DNA of 64,000 nucleotides from Neoscytalidium dimidiatum (Eukaryota; Ascomycota; Dothideomycetes; Botryosphaeriales; Botryosphaeriaceae): contig CM074702.1 in the NCBI GenBank assembly GCA_037367355.1, forward strand, positions 1,426,001-1,490,000, written 5' to 3'. The notes below the pieces were generated by a model. It was not told the DNA's origin, ran no database searches, and saw nothing but the letters and a program-made list of their open reading frames with translations. The first letter of the stretch is position 1, and each line of letters begins with the position of its first letter. This document shows, in pieces, positions 59,391 through 64,000 of this stretch. The translations under genes and the position numbers were made by a program.

Positions 59391-61495
59391 ATGATTTTGC
59401 GCCAACGGTCGCAGGATCGCGGTCTGCCTGCTGAAGGTTCCGTCTATCCCCGAGCAGACTCACCGGACATACCCGGCGAAGACGCACCGTTGCTGATGCA
59501 TGCTGAACGCGACCACCCCGACAACCCTCCCCAACAGGGTGTCAGGGAGATAGAGGCAGTTCGTTCCATCTGGACTCCGGGCTTGCTGAAGATGGCCTAT
59601 CTCTCTGTGTTCCTTGTTATTTTAGGTTGGTCTCTGGAAACGCAAGCCAGCGCAAATCTGGTAACCTATGTTACGAGTGACTTTTCCGAGCATGCTCTTA
59701 TCTCTACCATTTCCATATCCACCAGCCTTGTTGCAGGTGTGGCACGCGTCCCCATTGCCAAATTAATCGACATCTGGGGGCGCGGCGAGGGCTATGTGAC
59801 CATGGTGGCGTGTACAACGCTTGGTGGGTCAAGTCACTTCCTAATTCCAGACAAATAAGATGCTTACTGAGCTATTCCTTGTAGGACTGATTCTGATGGC
59901 CGCGTGCAAGAATGTGCCCACGTATGCCGTTGCCCAGGTAAAAGCACAAATACCTCCCCTAGCTTGCACGCCATAACATCTGACTCCGTTGTAGGTGTTT
60001 TACTGGATTGGGTTTGACGGAGGTGGATACGTTCTACAAGTCTTCCTCGCGGATACTTCCAGCCTAAGGAATCGTGCGCTAGCATTCTCTCTCTCCAGCA
60101 CTCCGTACATTCTCACCACTTTTGCCGGGCCGGCCGTAGCGCAGTGGTTCCAAGACAATTGGTCTTGGAGGTGGGCTTATATCACCTTTGCCATCACTAC
60201 ACCGCTTGTATCACTTCCAATCATTTACCTCCTTTTCTACACAAAGCACGTGGCTCTTCGAAAAGGCATCCTTCAACCTAATAATCTGAGGAGGAAGGAA
60301 CCATGGCTCCAACAGGCGAAGAAGTTCACCATCCAGTTCGATGGTAAATCTACCCTATTCCACTACTTTGCCACGTCGTCGGTGAAGCTGATACTAGACA
60401 GTTGTCGGATCTCTACTCTTCGTCGTCGGCCTAGCAATGCTCCTTTTGCCTCTCAGCCTCCGTTCAGATTCTCCATCAGGCTGGCTCGACCCATCTATGG
60501 TCACGAAGTTTCTAGCTGGATACTCCAGCCTCTGTCTGTTCATAGCCTGGGAGTGGAAGTTTGCACCGGTCAAGCTGATCCCATACCGAGTGATTATGGA
60601 TCGGACAGTCCTTGGATCCTGCCTTCTCTGCTTCATCTCCTTCGCTGCATTTAAGTACGTTCTCCATCCCCCCCATTGCCTAGTCACCTGCCCGATATCT
60701 GCATCTGAACTCCAGTGAACTCTCTAAAATCTAACGAAAACTCCCCGTAGCTGCTACCACGCCTACTTCCCCTCTTTCCTTCAAGTGGCGCACTCGCTCT
60801 CGATCCGCGAATCCGGCTACATCGCCAACATCTTCAGCCTGACATCCTGCATCCTGGGCATCGTCTTCGCCTACGTGATCCGCGAGACGGGGCGTTACAA
60901 GAACCTCGCGCTGCTCTCCCTCCCGCTCCGCATCCTCGCCACCCTCGCCCTGATCCCGATCGTCCGGTCGCCCCCGTCACCGCACCCGGGGACCGCCACC
61001 ACGAGCATCGGCAGCGACACCCGCACCCTCATCGCCTGCCAGCTCGCCAACGCGGTCGCGGGCGCCATCCTCGTCGTCTGCAACACGACCGCCGTCAACG
61101 CGGCCGTGGCGCACGCCGACATCGCCATCGTGCTGGCCGTCGAGCTGCTCTTCTCCAGCGTCGGCTCCAGCGTCGGCACCGCCGTCGCCGGCGCCGTCTG
61201 GACCGGCTCCATGCCCGGCCTCATCCGCGACTTCTTGCCCGAGAGCCGCAAGCACCTGGCCGAGGAGCTGTACGGCAGCTTGAAGAGGCAGCTGGAGTGG
61301 CCCGTCGGGAGCGACGTGCGCGCGGCCGTCGTCAGGGCGTACTGCGTCACGCTGACGCGACTGTGCGTGATTGCGGCGGCGGCGCTGCCGTTGATCGTCG
61401 GGTGCGTGCTCATGTGGAGGGATTTGCCTGTAAGGGGAGAGGAGGAGGGAGAGGGTAGGGATAAGTGGAAGGTGGATATGGAGCATCGTGATTAG
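59391..61495 (+). CDS. MFS siderophore-iron transporter (SIT family)
   Basis: Plasma-membrane proton symporter predicted to import ferric siderophores, of the ARN/MirB/Sit1 family. Exons are 59391-59823, 59885-59937, 59995-60343, 60402-60654 and 60751-61495, giving 610 residues. A polar cytosolic N-terminus (1-65) is followed by about 14 hydrophobic segments. Family signatures are visible: GVREIEAVRSIWTPG before helix 1, YLSVFLVILGWSLETQ, the ARVPIAKLIDIWGRGEGY loop, and WIGFDGGGYVLQVFLADTSSLRNRA. Later come WSWRWAYITFAIT in the middle loop and a C-terminal domain with LIPYRVIMDRTVLGS. A long extracellular loop (YGSLKRQLEWPVGSDVRAAV) lies before the last helix, as in other SITs. It is divergent from the oxidoreductase with a shared GATA site. 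The exact siderophore carried cannot be read from sequence. Confidence 0.92.
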
Positions 61496-64000
61496 GTGAT
61501 GCTAGTGGGCTGAGGGAGGTATGATTTGTAGTGGGAGAAACTTGGATGGCATTGTGTTGGCTCACCTGCTCGGGTAGCATTAGGGGGAGGGAGGGGGGAA
61601 GGTTAGATGTCTACAGATGGTAGATTCGACTGAGAGCGATAAATTAAATTTATTCTATCGGAAAAAAGATATCTAGAGAGCAGGGTGGACTGGAGACAAA
61701 CTACAGTTCGTAATATTACAGGTTGCAATGGTCTATACAGGATTGCTCTATGCGGTAAGCGTATGATAGGTAGTCGCTGTGTCTTTTCGCACGTGCTTCT
61801 TGCCTATCATGAAACCGAACGTGGAGCCGATCAGCGGGAATAGCGCCGAAAGCATGACGACGACGTACATAATGGCCTCGATAAATCTTGTGTAACATCT
61901 AAAAAAAAAAAAAAAGATGCGAGAATCCTTCATAGAAGCGATATCGCACCAACGGCAAACAGCCAGCGGCCGAGCCTATTCGCCATGTGAAGGTGGCAAG
62001 TTTGCTCCGGGTGGCCCGGCATCGAGCCTCGGGTAGGCAGTCAGTATCTATTGCTGACAGCCAAGTAAGCCGTATCATGTCAATCAGCAGAATTGGCCGG
62101 TCGGATGAGGCAGGTAGTGTTAAGCGAAGTGTTGAAACCGACACAATGGGTCGGGTATGACACGGTGGCTCGGTGGGTTGGGCAGGGTCCAAAGTCAATT
62201 GATCCAGCAATGACAGTCATGGTGGCGGCGCGACGGGAGGAGTGTGGGACGCGGGATGTGAATACTTCGATGATTGGTTTATTTCACGGAAGATGGTAGA
62301 GTATTATTATTTTTTTCCTTCGTGTGGCTTCAACGGCTCGGAGCTATTCTAAGAAGTCCAGTGCCCTTCGGCGACGCCCACGAGGGAGATAGTCCTTGCA
62401 GAGAGATCGGCGGCGTGCAGGAGAGCTCGATGGAACCGTGGTATTCGAGCAGGGCAATGTGGAAGGGCAGGAAGGAAGACAAGAACGAATTAGGTCATCG
62501 ATTGCTTCGCTGCCCCCTGGATCTTTCAAGTGACAGTCGGGGGTTCGTTCTCATCTAATGACAAAGAGGGCACCACTGGTATAACTCCGCGCTCGTGTCA
62601 GCCCACTTCCCGTCCGCGCAGGGCCCGCAGAACCGGATTGGATCACGGCGTGATCTTTCCGCTTCTCCGCGTTTGAGCAAAAGAAAGGCTCGCTCCATAG
62701 TATTTCGACGATCGAGATTCCGTAGGTCTCAAGAGACGAGAATCGCGGTATCTTGCCCATCATAGATTGGCATTAGCCGATAACTTTTACTTCATGATAT
62801 GCAAAAGCACCCCATCCAAGACTTCCGCTCCGATCCTTTGTTTGGAGGCTCCGTGGAAATATTTCTCCCGTGATCCAAACTGCCGGGGCGGTATTGCATT
62901 CTCTCAGCTCTGTCCTTGAGCTGATTATGATGGCCGGTGGGCGCTTTGTCCTCAATCACGGAGGCATTGGGCTTGCTCGGATGGGCATGGGACGGGCCTT
63001 GGAGCTGGCCTGGTTGGAAAAATCGGTCCTGGTGGACAAGCCACCCTGAGGGCGCGTTCATGGCGCGGGCATGAGCAAGAGGGAGTTACGAGCGGATGCC
63101 CGGAAAGGGCGAGATGGTGGCCGACGGGGAGATCACCGTGATCAGGCGTCTCAGGCGGAATCGCGATGGAGGCTGGACTTGCCCTGTTCAGAATGCGACG
63201 GCTCGGGTTTAATGGCGTTGGATCTGGCGATGTGGAGGTTCTGGTGTCGATGTTTCGCGGCGAGTAGACACGGCACGACGCCGAATTAAACTTCTCGCTT
63301 CATCCGCCATGTTTTAAATACACCAAGCAACCACTTATCTGATCCTCCAGATCCGCAGATAAGATATCGTATCACCTCTCCTGCTCCTTCTCAGACGCGT
63401 TGATGGAGGCGCATCCAGTCTTGCCCTGAGTGGTCGGACATACAGCTGAGGCTAGGAGGCGGAGAAATCGTAAGTACGAGAGCTGCGATCGGACTTTGTT
63501 CATTCCCAGGGAAGCGCGCGAATCCGCAAAAACAAGAGCCTCCCGCGCGCCGTGGGCCGGGTCTGCCGTCCGCTAACCACGCGCCTGCTAGATCCATCGT
63601 TGGTGTTGCTGGTTGTTTCTAGTACCCGAGCCCCTGTGCCTTCTAAATCACCTGTCTGCCCTCGACGCTGCCGTCCCCTGTCCTTCGTCCCCTGGTCTCA
63701 AGCCGCCACGAGCAACGCGAGGGGGCGCGCGCATGATGTGGCCGCGGTGTCGCCCACCATGTCACCATCTGCCCTTGAGCCGCCAAGAACTAACATCGGC
63801 CTCCGACGAGTGGACCATCTTCGGCATCTAGAATCGCACATGATGCTGAGCGCTGCCCGACTTGGCGGGCTACTTGTACGCTACAGTACACGGTAAACAA
63901 CGCGCCAGCCTTGCATTCGGGACATTCTCCACCCGCATTGCGCGCAGCAGGGAAGCAGCCGGATAGCACCGCCAAGGATGACGGGCGATCGCATGCCCAG
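61496..64000. other. Right-hand intergenic region to window end
   Basis: About 2.5 kb with no supported gene. It has an A/T-rich 3' UTR-like start, an A-run at 61901-61915, and near 63335 a GATA site followed by another GATAAG core (63358-63363) in a promoter-like context. If a gene starts just past the window end, this is where its control region would lie. Confidence 0.5.
63335..63343 (-). promoter_or_regulatory. GATA-factor site ATCAGATAA near window end
   Basis: Exact ATCWGATAA match (plus strand TTATCTGAT), with a second GATAAG core 20 bp further right. No start codon of a recognised gene follows within the window. Confidence 0.55.

Noticed and set aside
1..64000. CRISPR arrays, tRNA or rRNA genes, transposons
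   Set aside because: None seen by eye; a covariance-model tRNA scan and a repeat search would be needed to exclude small or decayed ones.

Overview
The window is nuclear DNA of a filamentous ascomycete (Pezizomycotina). Most genes carry short introns of roughly 50-90 nt with GT/AG ends. Typical families are present: a Zn2Cys6 regulator, an IQGAP, a fungal rhodopsin-domain membrane protein, a ferrichrome-type NRPS and a siderophore-iron MFS transporter. A dothideomycete-like host is only a guess; nothing here fixes the class. I support 16 protein-coding genes and no tRNA, rRNA, CRISPR or transposon.

Left part (about 2-26 kb), mostly conserved genes: a Zn2Cys6 transcription factor (-), KEOPS subunit CGI121 (+), cytochrome c oxidase subunit COX4 (-), a family III CoA-transferase (-) divergent from an acyl-CoA dehydrogenase (+), IMP dehydrogenase (-), a 1771-residue IQGAP/RasGAP scaffold (+), a GHITM/Bax-inhibitor-like mitochondrial membrane protein (+) and a secreted tyrosinase (-). 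From 25.8 to 29.4 kb is a gene-poor stretch with simple repeats. It is followed by a rhodopsin-domain 7TM protein (+) and a secreted GH78 alpha-L-rhamnosidase-like enzyme (+).

Right part (35-61.5 kb), a siderophore cluster. A 4.7-thousand-residue NRPS with order A-T-C-A-T-C-A-T-C-T-C-T-C (the SidC/NPS2 ferrichrome-synthetase layout) is followed by a SidI-like acyl-CoA ligase, a SidF-like N5-hydroxyornithine acyltransferase ending in a peroxisomal PTS1 (ARL), an AIF-like FAD oxidoreductase and a SIT-family siderophore transporter. The likely logic: the ligase activates a mevalonyl-type acyl group, the acyltransferase puts it on N5-hydroxyornithine in the peroxisome, and the NRPS builds a cyclic ferrichrome-type hexapeptide. 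The transporter would then bring back the ferric form and a reductase might release the iron. The ornithine monooxygenase (SidA) and the SidH-type hydratase are not in the window.

The strongest non-coding signal is the nonamer ATCWGATAA, the published site of the iron-responsive GATA repressor (SreA/SRE/Urbs1 family). It occurs twice just upstream of the NRPS, once upstream of the ligase, once upstream of the acyltransferase, once between oxidoreductase and transporter, and once near the right edge. I found none in the other promoters by eye. This ties the five genes into one predicted iron regulon and suggests a further member beyond the window's right end.
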